Shown here piece after piece: positions 6,804 to 15,909 of a stretch of 64,000 bases of DNA (within the stretch, counting starts at the first letter, position 1; the number at the start of each line of letters is the position of its first letter). The notes under the pieces are model-generated. The model ran no database searches, was not told the origin of the DNA, and saw nothing but the letters and a program-made list of their open reading frames with translations. The position numbers and the translations under genes are program-made. Source of the stretch: Hespellia sp. (GTDB lineage: Bacteria > Bacillota > Clostridia > Lachnospirales > Lachnospiraceae); NCBI GenBank assembly GCA_028693555.1, contig JAQUVD010000007.1, positions 1 to 64,000 on the forward strand. Reading direction: 5' to 3'.

Positions 6804-8245
6804 GGTACGAAAAATTAGTTTGTGAGATTCTTGACTGTGTCGGTGGGAAAGAAAATATCGATTCAGTTGTGCACTGTGCAACAAGATTACGCTTTCATGT
6901 CAAAGACGAATCACTCGTGAAAGAAGAAAAATTAAAAAATATTGACGGGGTCTTATCATTAATTCAATCAGGTGGACAGCATCAGGTTGTGATCGGCACT
7001 TATGTTGCGGATGTGTACAAAGAATTCATTCAGGTGTCCGGACTGAGTGAGGAGGATGCGGTTGATGAAGACGTTGATTTAAAAGATGCTGCAAAAATGA
7101 AAGCTGAATTAAAAGATAAAAAAGTGAAAAGCAGTTTGATTGATTTGATATCAGGGATTTTTGCACCGGTACTCGGAATTATGATGGCAACGGGTTTCAT
7201 CAAGGGTATCCTGGTTTTACTGACAACGATTGGTGTTCTATCAAGTGATTCAGGGACCTATCAGATTCTGTATATGATTGCTGATTCCTTCTTTTATTTT
7301 TTACCAATCTTCTTAGGATATACAGCCATGAAAAAGTTTGGTGGGACACCATTTCTTGGAATGACAATCGGTGCAGTGCTGTTATATCCAACAATTAGTA
7401 CAATCGTAGCGGGAGATGCATTATATACATTGTTTGCCGGAACTGCATTTGAGATGCCGGTCTATGCCACTTTCTGTGGAATTCCAGTGTTGCTGAGAAG
7501 CTATGCGAGTACAGTATTTCCAGTTATTTTCATCTGCTATTTAGCAGCAAAATTAGAAAAATTCTTTGATAAAAAGATATCAGGATACATGAAAACGATG
7601 CTGGTTCCGGCACTGACGCTGATGATCAGTCTGGTGTTAGGATTTGTCATTGTTGGACCGGTTATTTCGATTATAAGTGATGCCATTGGAAGTGCTATGT
7701 CGTGGCTCTTTGAAATCAGTTCGCTAGTCGGAGGATTTCTCTATGGAGCTCTGATTCAATTCTGCGTAGTATTTGGCGTACATTGGGGCTTTGTTGCAAT
7801 ATGTATGAATAACATGTCCTCAATGGGATATGATCCGGTTACAATTGCCGGTCTTGCATCCGCATTTGGACAAATTGGTGTAGTTACCGTTATTATGCTC
7901 AAAGTACGTAACAAAAAGACAAAAGGGGTATGTGCATCAGCAATTATCTCTGGATTATTTGGTATTACAGAACCGGCAATTTATGGTGTGACACTTCAGA
8001 ATAAGATGGCATTTATCTTAGCTTCCGTTGCGTCTGGTGTCGGCGGAGCAATCATCGGATTTTTTGGAGTGAAACAATATACATTCGGGGCAAATGGAGT
8101 ATTTGGATGGATTCAGGTTATCAATCCGGAAACGGGATTTGATCCGAGCGTTATTGCTGCAATTGTGGCTTGTATTGTGAGTTATGTACTGGGTGTTGTT
8201 TTAATGGCTACAGTAGGTAAAAAAAGTATAAATGTAGAAAAATAA
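6800..8245 (+). CDS. PTS transporter EIIBC, glucose/beta-glucoside-type superfamily
   Basis: The 481-residue protein starts at the ATG that overlaps the fucosidase stop, with AGGAGGAGG upstream. Residues 1-80 are an EIIB domain with the phosphorylated cysteine in VVHCATRLRF (Cys26). A linker of about 40 residues leads into an EIIC domain with about ten hydrophobic segments, including FGITEPAIYGV, the conserved G-I-T-E substrate-site motif. No EIIA domain is fused and none is nearby, so a general EIIA must serve it. It should import a sugar and phosphorylate it. The neighbouring fucosidase suggests a fucosylated or related glycan fragment, but the substrate cannot be read from sequence. Confidence 0.9.
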   Translation: MRYEKLVCEILDCVGGKENIDSVVHCATRLRFHVKDESLVKEEKLKNIDGVLSLIQSGGQHQVVIGTYVADVYKEFIQVSGLSEEDAVDEDVDLKDAAKMKAELKDKKVKSSLIDLISGIFAPVLGIMMATGFIKGILVLLTTIGVLSSDSGTYQILYMIADSFFYFLPIFLGYTAMKKFGGTPFLGMTIGAVLLYPTISTIVAGDALYTLFAGTAFEMPVYATFCGIPVLLRSYASTVFPVIFICYLAAKLEKFFDKKISGYMKTMLVPALTLMISLVLGFVIVGPVISIISDAIGSAMSWLFEISSLVGGFLYGALIQFCVVFGVHWGFVAICMNNMSSMGYDPVTIAGLASAFGQIGVVTVIMLKVRNKKTKGVCASAIISGLFGITEPAIYGVTLQNKMAFILASVASGVGGAIIGFFGVKQYTFGANGVFGWIQVINPETGFDPSVIAAIVACIVSYVLGVVLMATVGKKSINVEK

Positions 8246-8247
8246 TA

Positions 8248-8305
8248 CCGAAAGGAAGAGGAAAAGCAGCTATCGGAGGATGGCTGCTTTTTCTCTTCCT
8301 TTCGG
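8248..8305 (+). terminator. Long hairpin terminator of the fucosidase-PTS operon
   Basis: CCGAAAGGAAGAG pairs with CTCTTCCTTTCGG, and an inner AGCAGC pairs with GCTGCT. The hairpin starts 3 bases after the PTS stop. Confidence 0.8.
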
Positions 8306-8326
8306 CGACTGTAATTAGATAAGAGG

Positions 8327-8355
8327 TTGGATTTCGTTTCGGGTTAGGTTATAAT
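8327..8355 (+). promoter_or_regulatory. Promoter for the membrane-protein gene
   Basis: TTGGAT at 8327-8332, a 17-base spacer and TATAAT at 8350-8355, about 75 bases before the start codon. Confidence 0.6.
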
Positions 8356-8428
8356 CATTACATAAAAGAAGCTGGCAGAGTCCTTTGCCAACGAAAGAAA
8401 AACAAGCAGTAAACGGGGAGGGAGACAA

Positions 8429-9238
8429 ATGATATTGAAAGATTCAAAGAAAGTCACAATTTTAGTAGTGATGCTGGTGGTTATGCTGCTTTCGATTTTT
8501 GTATTTTCAAGGGTAACAACAACACCAGAATTTCATGCAAAGACAATCGAGGCATTGGACGATAAGAAGGCAACAGTCTTAAAACTGACAGCGGCATCAG
8601 CAGCAGCGGCAACTGCAATTGCAGCAATACCGGGGGATGCTACAACACCAATCGCAAATAAACTTGCTGATTTAGCGTCGTATTTTGTCGTGATACTGAC
8701 AATGATTTTTCTTGAAAAATATCTGGTTACCTTGATTGGATATGCAACGTTTACGGTTATCATACCAATTGCGTGCATCCTTTTTGCAATTGGATTATGT
8801 ATGGACAAGATTGTGCTAAAGTGGTTAGCTGCAAAAATGGCAGTCTTCGGACTGGTGATTTTCTTTGTGATTCCAGTAAGCATGAAGGTGTCAAATATCA
8901 TAGACGATACGTATGATTCATCTGTTGCGACAACCGTACAGTCAGCACAGGATACAGCAGATGAAATTAATGGAACGACAGACTCAGATGGAAATGTGAT
9001 TGACAGACTGATCTCTAAAATCGAAGGTGGCATCACGGGGCTAATCACAAAGGGAGAAGAACTGCTGAATCATTTTATCGAGTCGATTGCGGTGATGCTG
9101 GTCACTTCTTGTGTGATTCCGATACTGGTGCTTTTATTTGCGGTGTGGTTAGTGAAAATATTGTTTGGTATTGAAATAAAAGTTCCGGTCGATTTGCCGA
9201 AAAAAATTACCAAACATAAAGCCGCGAAAAGTAATTAG
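8429..9238 (+). CDS. Multi-pass membrane protein, unknown
   Basis: A 269-residue protein with hydrophobic segments at about residues 9-26, 50-69 (Ala-rich), 82-99, 101-121, 130-150 and 213-240. A hydrophilic segment of about 60 residues at 152-212 carries many Asp, Ser and Thr residues and may face outside. The C-terminus is basic (KKITKHKAAK). GGGGAGGGAG precedes the ATG and an independent promoter lies upstream. No family is recognised. It ends 15 bases from the convergent hemolysin-III gene without a clear terminator between them. Confidence 0.7.
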   Translation: MILKDSKKVTILVVMLVVMLLSIFVFSRVTTTPEFHAKTIEALDDKKATVLKLTAASAAAATAIAAIPGDATTPIANKLADLASYFVVILTMIFLEKYLVTLIGYATFTVIIPIACILFAIGLCMDKIVLKWLAAKMAVFGLVIFFVIPVSMKVSNIIDDTYDSSVATTVQSAQDTADEINGTTDSDGNVIDRLISKIEGGITGLITKGEELLNHFIESIAVMLVTSCVIPILVLLFAVWLVKILFGIEIKVPVDLPKKITKHKAAKSN

Positions 9239-9253
9239 CCGCTTTGAAGTATC

Positions 9254-9916
9254 TTATTTCACGGGTGGCAGCAGAAATACATACATCATGATAAAGTGGC
9301 AGATACTTCCGCCGAGCACAAACAAATGGAAGATTTCATGACTTCCGAAATTTTTGTGTTTTGTATTGAAGATCGGAAGCTTCAAAGCGTAAATGACACC
9401 GCCGACTGTGTAGATGATCCCTCCGGCAAGAAGCCAGCCAAATGCTGCCGGATTCATAGAGTTTAAAATCTTGGAAAATGCGAGGACACACACCCAGCCC
9501 ATACCAATATAAAGGACAGAAGAGACCCATTTTGGACAGAACACCCAGAATGCCTTGAACAGGATTCCGAGGATTGCAATGCCCCATACGAGTGCAAGCA
9601 TCACATGTCCGGTGCGTCCGCCGAGTACAAGAAGACAAATCGGAGTGTAGCTGCCTGCAATCAGAATGAAAATCATCATATGATCTAATTTCTTTAAAAT
9701 CGTGTTAGCCTTTTCCGACAGGTCGAAAGTGTGGTAGCTGGTGCTTGCTGTGTAGAGCAGAATTAAGCTGATGGCGTAGATTGCCAGCGAGATAACATAG
9801 AGTTTTCCGGGTTCCTGTGCAGCTTTTATTAACAGCGGAATAGCGGCAAATATTGCCATTAACATACCTATAAAATGAGTAATTGCGCTTCCCGGATCTT
9901 TTAAATGTTTATTCAT
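9254..9916 (-). CDS. trhA: Hemolysin III family membrane protein (TrhA/YqfA-like)
   Basis: The 220-residue protein has about seven membrane helices and the PAQR/hemolysin-III motifs STSYHTFDL (Ser and His near the first metal-site helix), KKLDHMMIFILIAGSYTP (Asp) and a C-terminal SHEIFHLFVLGG (the His pair). The conserved Ser, Asp and His residues form the Zn2+ site of this superfamily. Members are membrane hydrolase-like proteins, and bacterial ones affect membrane energy homeostasis. The start chosen is the second ATG, 8 bases from AGGAGG; an ATG at 9922 is only 2 bases away from it. It is downstream of the PurF-like gene but separated by a terminator. Confidence 0.9.
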   Translation of the reverse strand: MNKHLKDPGSAITHFIGMLMAIFAAIPLLIKAAQEPGKLYVISLAIYAISLILLYTASTSYHTFDLSEKANTILKKLDHMMIFILIAGSYTPICLLVLGGRTGHVMLALVWGIAILGILFKAFWVFCPKWVSSVLYIGMGWVCVLAFSKILNSMNPAAFGWLLAGGIIYTVGGVIYALKLPIFNTKHKNFGSHEIFHLFVLGGSICHFIMMYVFLLPPVK

Positions 9917-10014
9917 AATCATAACCTCCTGATGAATAGATCAAACGACAAAGTTTTTAAATGCTCGACATGTAGTTTTGATAACTATGTTGCCTTATAC
10001 ACATATTACACCGG

Positions 10015-10063
10015 AGGCGAAAAAAAAGCAAGGGTCAATTTAGACTCTTGCTTTTTTTCGCCT
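10015..10063 (-). terminator. Intrinsic terminator of the PurF-like gene
   Basis: AGGCGAAAAAAAGCAAG and CTTGCTTTTTTTCGCCT form a perfect 17-bp stem with a T-rich arm, 13 bases after the minus-strand gene. Confidence 0.8.
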
Positions 10064-10075
10064 TTAGACATGCGC

Positions 10076-11479
10076 CTATTCTTTTCCATTCCAGCAGTAA
10101 GTACATAACTTGTAGGGATCAATCCCGACAGATTCAATCATATCGTCCAGTCTGTGATACAACAGGGAAGAAAAATTCAGTTCGCGTTCAATTGTTTTTG
10201 TCATTGCCTGATAGCGATCAGTAGACGGATCTGTATATTCTTCCAGATACTTCTGGTCATCTTCACCTTCCAATCGTTTGATTACCTTTCTGGCGATGAG
10301 CTCCATCTCAGAGGTAGAACGAGAGAAGTTCAGGTACTTACACCCATATACAATAGGTGGACAGGCAGTGCGGATATGCACGTCTCTGGCACCGCTCTGA
10401 TATAAGAATTCCGTTGTCTCCCGAAGTTGTGTACCACGCACAATGGAGTCATCAATTAAGAGCAGGCTCTTTTTCTGGATCAACTCGTGTATCGGAATCA
10501 GTTTCATTTTCGCAATCAAATTACGCTCACTCTGAATGGTTGGCATGAACGAGCGAGGCCAGGTTGGTGTATATTTGATGAACGGTCTTGAAAATGGAAT
10601 CCCGGAGGCATTGGCATAGCCAACAGCGTGGGCAATTCCGGAATCCGGAACACCGGCAACGGTATCCGGTGCTGCATTGTCACGCCCGGCAAGTAATTCG
10701 CCGCATTTGTACCGCATCTGCTCGACGCTGACACCCTCATAGGAAGAGGAAGGATAGCCATAGTATACCCACAGAAAGGTACAGATCTTCATCTCGGTGC
10801 CGGGCTGCGCAAGAGTAACGACTGCCTCTGGCGTCATCACAACAATCTCACCGGGACCGAGTTCCTTATATTCCTGATAGCCAAGGTTTAAGTAAGCAAA
10901 GCTCTCAAAGCTGGCGCAGTAAGCACCGTCTTTCTTTCCAATCGCGACTGGAGTTCTTCCCATGCGGTCACGCGCCAGGTAGATACCCTTTTGCGTCATA
11001 CAGAGCATCGTCATAGAACCTTCGATCTTTTCCTGCGCGTACTGAATCCCTTCTACTAAATTACTTTTCTGATTGATAATTGCCGCAACTAACTCTGTTG
11101 CGTTGATATCGCCGCCACTCATTTCCAAAAAGTGCGTGTGTCCGGATTTGAAGAGATCTTTCATCAGAGCTTCCTGATTGTTGATCTTGCCGACAGTTGC
11201 TAAAGCATATGTTCCGTGATGAGAACGGATGAGGAGTGGCTGTGGTTCGTAATCGGAAATACAGCCGACCCCCATCGTTCCTTTCATTTCGTTGACATCC
11301 TTCTCAAATTTCGTACGGAATGGTGAGTTCTCAATGTTATGAATGGAACGGTCAAAGCCGTCCTTTCCATATACCGCCATACCGCCACGTCTTGTTCCTA
11401 AATGTGAATGATAATCTGTTCCAAAAAACAGATCAAAGACACAGTCATCCTTCGATGCTACTGCAAAAAAACCACCCAT
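10076..11479 (-). CDS. Amidophosphoribosyltransferase-like protein lacking the catalytic cysteine
   Basis: A 467-residue PurF homologue. The C-terminal phosphoribosyltransferase domain is intact, with the PRPP loop LIDDSIVRGT at 341-350. Four cysteines (233, 380, 459, 462) match the positions that bind the 4Fe-4S cluster in Bacillus-type PurF. The N-terminal glutaminase domain is divergent: the protein starts Met-Gly-Gly, so the Cys1 nucleophile of true PurF is absent, and GTRRGGMAVYG replaces the usual HRGQ..G motif. It should not hydrolyse glutamine the normal way. It may use free ammonia, have a regulatory role, or make phosphoribosylamine-like products for another pathway. AGGAGG lies close before the ATG. 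It is a separate transcription unit with no purine genes nearby. Confidence 0.82.
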   Translation of the reverse strand: MGGFFAVASKDDCVFDLFFGTDYHSHLGTRRGGMAVYGKDGFDRSIHNIENSPFRTKFEKDVNEMKGTMGVGCISDYEPQPLLIRSHHGTYALATVGKINNQEALMKDLFKSGHTHFLEMSGGDINATELVAAIINQKSNLVEGIQYAQEKIEGSMTMLCMTQKGIYLARDRMGRTPVAIGKKDGAYCASFESFAYLNLGYQEYKELGPGEIVVMTPEAVVTLAQPGTEMKICTFLWVYYGYPSSSYEGVSVEQMRYKCGELLAGRDNAAPDTVAGVPDSGIAHAVGYANASGIPFSRPFIKYTPTWPRSFMPTIQSERNLIAKMKLIPIHELIQKKSLLLIDDSIVRGTQLRETTEFLYQSGARDVHIRTACPPIVYGCKYLNFSRSTSEMELIARKVIKRLEGEDDQKYLEEYTDPSTDRYQAMTKTIERELNFSSLLYHRLDDMIESVGIDPYKLCTYCWNGKE

Positions 11480-11517
11480 GTGTAAACCTCCTAATATCTA
11501 TCTAATGAATTGCTCTT

Positions 11518-11578
11518 ATTATCCTACAAAAAACGACTTTACACAAGCTTAACATAATAACAAAAAATGTGCTATACT
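11518..11578. promoter_or_regulatory. Divergent promoters between the PurF-like and LTA-synthase-like genes
   Basis: On the minus strand TTGTGT (11541-11546) and GATAAT (11518-11523) are 17 bases apart and face the PurF-like gene. On the plus strand a TATACT at 11573-11578 with a weak TTAACA at 11549-11554 faces the LTA-synthase-like gene. Consensus matches only. Confidence 0.45.
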
Positions 11579-11628
11579 TCTTGCAGAGGACTTACAGGGG
11601 GAACTACTAGATAAACGAGGTTAAAAGA

Positions 11629-13962
11629 ATGCAGGAAATTACAATTAGACAATTTTTTAAGGAACAGTGGAAATATATTCTCATCGTGTTTGGATGTGCA
11701 CTTGCGGCATCGGCGCTCATGTGTATTCCGCTGATTGGGCCATGTCAGCTGGATTATGGAGAAGTGTATTTTGATTACACGCTGGTGTGTGCAGTCTGGA
11801 CAGGAATCTATCTGCTGTGTGCAATCTTTCCATTGTTCTTATGGATTGGAAGATATAGTATTTTTACAGGATTTTTCAAAGAAAAGAAATATAAAGACAA
11901 AAGAAATACGGCAGTGAATCTGCTGAGATTTGCCATTGGATGTTTTGGGTTATATGAGATTTGGATCTATCGGCGCATTTCCATACGTGTTGCGATTGTC
12001 GCAATCTTCAGAAACCGTTCCGGTGCATATCTGCAGTTACTTTTGGGACTCATTTTCTTTGCTTTATTGCTGACGGATCTTCGAAAAGCATCGGCTGCAT
12101 TAGCGAGATGGAATCAGAAATATCCGTGGATGCTCAAAGGCGCGACCGTCCTTTTTGTATCATTTATGGGGTTCTTCCTTGTGGAAATGTTCTGTGAGAG
12201 CAAGATGCTGACTTATATGGATATGCGATTTTTGAATATTCTGTACTGGAGCGTGCTGCTGCTTTTCCTCTATCTGATATTCAGACGGTTAAAAATCAGT
12301 GCCATCATTACACTTGTGATCTCGTATGTGATGGGGTTAGCGAATTATCTGGTCGTGATGTTCCGTGGAAATGAAATTCTCTGGGGGGACATTTCGGCAG
12401 CAGGAACCGCGATGGAGGTCGTAGACAATTATACATTTAAACCGGATCATTATTTCCCGATGGTGACCATTGCATTTGTGCTGGCAGTGCTGGTAGTGAT
12501 TGTATTACCGTTCAAAGAGAAAAAACAGCCTGTAAATAGGAAACGTGTGATGCAGACAATCATTGCAGAAGTTCTTCTGATTGCAGCGCTTGCAATTGCA
12601 AATGTGACTGGTGCATTATATGGATTCATTCAGGGAAATTACTGGGATTACACGACGATGATGGCAAATACAGGCTATATCCCGTACTTTATCAGCAATG
12701 TAAATTATTCTGCAACGGTGAAGCTGGAAGATTATTCGGCAAGTTCTGCGAAAAAGACACTAGAGCAGAGCAGTGCACTTTGCAGCGATGAGATGCCGGA
12801 TGCAGGTACGACAACGACGAGCAGCTCAGAAGCACCAAATATCATTATGATTATGGATGAGTCGTTTTCTGATCTGGCAGTGAATGGGGATCTGGAGACA
12901 AATCAGGATTATATGCCGTTCCTACATAGTCTGGAGAGTAATACAATTAAGGGATACCTGCATTTATCAATCTGCGGAGCTCCGACGGCAAATACAGAAT
13001 TTGAAGTGCTGACAAGAAGCTCCATGGCATTTCTTCCGGTTGGAAGCATTCCGTATAATCAGTACGTGACTTCGAAGATCCCGTCGCTTGCATCGGTGCT
13101 TGGCAATAGCAGCTATGAATATCAGACCTATGCATACCACAGCTATTCCTGCACGGGATATAACCGGCCGAAAGCGTATGATTTTCTTGGATTTGATGAT
13201 AGTTTGTTTGTGGAAGAGGACGATATGGATGAGTATGAAGATATCCGTGGATACGTCAGTGATTCCTCTGATTTCAAAAAGCTTGAGGAAATCTATGAGG
13301 AGAAAAAAGAGGGAAATCCGTTATTCCTATTTAATGTGACGATGCAGAATCATGGAGGGTATACGAACTTCTTTGACAAGGGTGACGATGCAATTGAGGT
13401 GACAAACTTTGATGCGGATTATCAGCTGGAAAATTATCTGACCTTAATTAAGAAGAGTGATAACGCAGTGCAGGAACTGATTACGTATTTTCAGAACGAA
13501 GAAGAGCCGACGATGATCATTCTTTTTGGAGATCACCAGCCGAAACTTGACGATGAGATACTGGAGCCATTTATGGCAGATGCGGGAAGTGATGCTGATG
13601 CAGTGGACGGCAGCAGCCGCTATACGAATGTATCGAGCCGCTATGAAGTTCCGTTCTTTATCTGGACCAATTACGATACAAAAGAGCAGCAGAATGTTGA
13701 CATTTCCGCAAATTATCTGTCCTCTTATGTACTGGAAAATGCAGGAATCCCGCTGACCGCGTATGATGATTTCCTGCTGGAGATGAGAAAATCCTATCCG
13801 GTGCTGACAGCGAAGGAATACTGGGATGCAGATGGAAATGTGATGAGCTGGGATGAGGAGAAGCCGAGCGCAATCAGCAGCTATGAGAATATTCAGTATA
13901 ACTGTCTGTTTGATAAAGAAGATAAGCTGAACTCATTTTTTAATGGGACAGGAGCCAAGTAG
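11629..13962 (+). CDS. LTA synthase-family phosphoglycerol transferase (sulfatase fold)
   Basis: The 777-residue protein has an N-terminal membrane region with about nine hydrophobic helices (residues 14-340). An extracellular alkaline-phosphatase-like domain follows (about 402-720). Active-site features match LtaS: metal-binding MDESFSD (Glu411), the nucleophile loop APTANTEFE (Thr453) and FGDHQP (Asp635, His636). LtaS-type enzymes move glycerol-phosphate from phosphatidylglycerol onto a cell-surface glycan. The larger membrane part and the sequence divergence leave open another phosphoglycerol or phosphoethanolamine transfer. It is monocistronic, followed by a terminator at 14028. Confidence 0.87.
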   Translation: MQEITIRQFFKEQWKYILIVFGCALAASALMCIPLIGPCQLDYGEVYFDYTLVCAVWTGIYLLCAIFPLFLWIGRYSIFTGFFKEKKYKDKRNTAVNLLRFAIGCFGLYEIWIYRRISIRVAIVAIFRNRSGAYLQLLLGLIFFALLLTDLRKASAALARWNQKYPWMLKGATVLFVSFMGFFLVEMFCESKMLTYMDMRFLNILYWSVLLLFLYLIFRRLKISAIITLVISYVMGLANYLVVMFRGNEILWGDISAAGTAMEVVDNYTFKPDHYFPMVTIAFVLAVLVVIVLPFKEKKQPVNRKRVMQTIIAEVLLIAALAIANVTGALYGFIQGNYWDYTTMMANTGYIPYFISNVNYSATVKLEDYSASSAKKTLEQSSALCSDEMPDAGTTTTSSSEAPNIIMIMDESFSDLAVNGDLETNQDYMPFLHSLESNTIKGYLHLSICGAPTANTEFEVLTRSSMAFLPVGSIPYNQYVTSKIPSLASVLGNSSYEYQTYAYHSYSCTGYNRPKAYDFLGFDDSLFVEEDDMDEYEDIRGYVSDSSDFKKLEEIYEEKKEGNPLFLFNVTMQNHGGYTNFFDKGDDAIEVTNFDADYQLENYLTLIKKSDNAVQELITYFQNEEEPTMIILFGDHQPKLDDEILEPFMADAGSDADAVDGSSRYTNVSSRYEVPFFIWTNYDTKEQQNVDISANYLSSYVLENAGIPLTAYDDFLLEMRKSYPVLTAKEYWDADGNVMSWDEEKPSAISSYENIQYNCLFDKEDKLNSFFNGTGAK

Positions 13963-14027
13963 AAGATGGGTGCGGTATTTGACTTTCCATTTGAAATCTG
14001 TTATGATAAAAAACGGTAACTAGTAAA

Positions 14028-14062
14028 GGCCCTTTGCCTGGTATCAGGCAGAGGGTCTTCTT
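14028..14062 (+). terminator. Intrinsic terminator after the LTA-synthase-like gene
   Basis: GGCCCTTTGCCTG pairs with CAGGCAGAGGGTC around a GTAT loop, followed by TTCTT. Confidence 0.7.
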
Positions 14063-14161
14063 GCGCGACAGCATGGCGGCTGCAGATGATGGATCAGCAG
14101 CATGACGGGAGTAATCTTATGTGTTGTCGGCAACAATCACAACATACAAGATAGGAGATTT

Positions 14162-15757
14162 ATGTCAGGAATTAAATTTGAAGAACTCGGGCTGTCGCCG
14201 GAGATTGAAAAGGCAGTAAAATTTATGGGATTTGAGGAGGCTTCACCAATTCAGGCGAAGACGATTCCAGTTATTAAAGAAGGAAAAGACATCATCGGTC
14301 AGGCACAGACAGGAACGGGTAAGACCGCAGCGTTCGGTATTCCAATGCTGGAGAAGATCGATTCAAAGAACAAGAAACTGCAGGGAATCATTCTCTGCCC
14401 AACCAGAGAACTTGCAATTCAGGTGGCGGATGAGATTCGAAACCTTGCAAAATATATGCATGCAATTAAAGTCCTTCCAATCTACGGCGGACAGGATATC
14501 GTAAAACAGATTCGTTCGTTAAAGGCAGGAACACAGTTGATCATCGGAACACCGGGACGTGTAATGGATCATATGCGCCGCAAAACGATCAAGATGGATG
14601 ATGTTCATACGGTCATCTTAGATGAAGCAGACGAGATGCTCAACATGGGATTTAGAGAAGATATCGAGACAATCTTAGAAGGGGTGCCGGAAGAGAGACA
14701 GACTGTTTTATTCTCAGCAACGATGCCAAAAGCAATCATGGATATCACCAAGAAGTTCCAGAAGGATGCAGAAATCATCAAGGTTGTAAAGAAAGAACTG
14801 ACCGTGCCAAACATCGAGCAGCTCTATTATGAAGTAAGACCAAAGAATAAAGAAGAAGTATTATCCCGACTGTTAGATATTTATTCACCAAAGCTTTCCG
14901 TTGTATTCTGTAATAAGAAGAGAACTGTAGATGAGCTTGTAACAGCACTTCAGAACCGAGGATATTTTGCGGCGGGTCTTCACGGAGACTTAAAGCAGTC
15001 TCAGAGAGACCGCGTAATGCAGAGCTTCCGAAGTGGAAGAACGGACATCTTATGTGCGACAGATGTAGCTGCACGTGGAATTGATGTGGATGATGTGGAA
15101 GCGGTATTCAACTATGATCTCCCACAGGATGACGAATACTATGTACATCGTATCGGAAGAACAGGACGTGCCGGAAGAGTGGGTCGTTCCTTCTCATTTG
15201 TATCGGGAAAAGAAGTCTATAAGTTAAAAGAAATCCAAAGATATTGTAAGACAAAGATTAAAGCACAGAAGGTTCCGTCTATTGATGATGTAGCGAATAC
15301 GAAGATGGATAAAATCATGGAAGAAGTTACGACCATTATTGAGAATGAGGATCTGACAGCAATGATCAATGCAATCCAGACGCAGGTCAATGATTCGGAT
15401 TATACAGCAATGGACATGGCAGCAGCATTTCTTAAGATGCAGATTGGTGTCGAGAAGGAAGAAGAGACTACAGACGGAAGCAACCTTGACTTTGGTGATA
15501 CCGGAGCAGAAGAACCGGGAATGGTTCGACTTTTCATCAATGTTGGTAAGAAGCAGAAAGCAAGACCCGGAGACATTGTTGGTGCACTGGCAGGCGAGAG
15601 CGGTATGCCGGGAAAACTGATCGGTTCCATTGACATGTTTGATAATTATACATTTGTAGAAGTTCCGCGTGAATACACACTTGATGTCTTAAATGCAATG
15701 AAGCATGCAAAGATCAAAGGCAAGAGTATCGCAATCGAGCCTGCGAACAAAAAATAA
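14162..15757 (+). CDS. DEAD-box ATP-dependent RNA helicase (CshA/DeaD type)
   Basis: The 531-residue protein has every DEAD-box motif: the Q motif with SPIQ, motif I AQTGTGKT, Ia PTRELA, motif II DEAD (VILDEADEM), motif III SAT, and motif VI HRIGRTGRAG. The last 75 residues are a DbpA-type RNA-binding domain (RLFINVGKKQKARPGDIVGA). It unwinds RNA and is likely to act in ribosome assembly or RNA decay, particularly in the cold. The start chosen has AGGAG 4 bases upstream; an upstream in-frame ATG at 14102 lacks a good site. The gene stands alone. Confidence 0.92.
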   Translation: MSGIKFEELGLSPEIEKAVKFMGFEEASPIQAKTIPVIKEGKDIIGQAQTGTGKTAAFGIPMLEKIDSKNKKLQGIILCPTRELAIQVADEIRNLAKYMHAIKVLPIYGGQDIVKQIRSLKAGTQLIIGTPGRVMDHMRRKTIKMDDVHTVILDEADEMLNMGFREDIETILEGVPEERQTVLFSATMPKAIMDITKKFQKDAEIIKVVKKELTVPNIEQLYYEVRPKNKEEVLSRLLDIYSPKLSVVFCNKKRTVDELVTALQNRGYFAAGLHGDLKQSQRDRVMQSFRSGRTDILCATDVAARGIDVDDVEAVFNYDLPQDDEYYVHRIGRTGRAGRVGRSFSFVSGKEVYKLKEIQRYCKTKIKAQKVPSIDDVANTKMDKIMEEVTTIIENEDLTAMINAIQTQVNDSDYTAMDMAAAFLKMQIGVEKEEETTDGSNLDFGDTGAEEPGMVRLFINVGKKQKARPGDIVGALAGESGMPGKLIGSIDMFDNYTFVEVPREYTLDVLNAMKHAKIKGKSIAIEPANKK

Positions 15758-15909
15758 ACTGGCCTGATTAAAATGTGAAAAACTGGCTATTCCTATCTGT
15801 CCACTTGGGTGATATGATCTATCTATCGCATATGCAATACACATTAACGTGATGAAGAGGACGCGTATTTCTTCATTACAGAAGAACAGGATAGGAACGA
15901 GGGACTCAT

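Noticed and set aside
8533-9048. 171-codon open frame on the minus strand opposite the membrane-protein gene
   Set aside because: It is the antisense shadow of an Ala/Val-rich coding gene; no ribosome site, and the plus-strand gene has a promoter and clear membrane helices.
15851-15905. Leader hairpin with GATGAAGAGGACGCG that recalls the 5' arm of a lysine riboswitch
   Set aside because: The remaining conserved L-box parts are missing and only about 55 bases separate it from the ECF gene.
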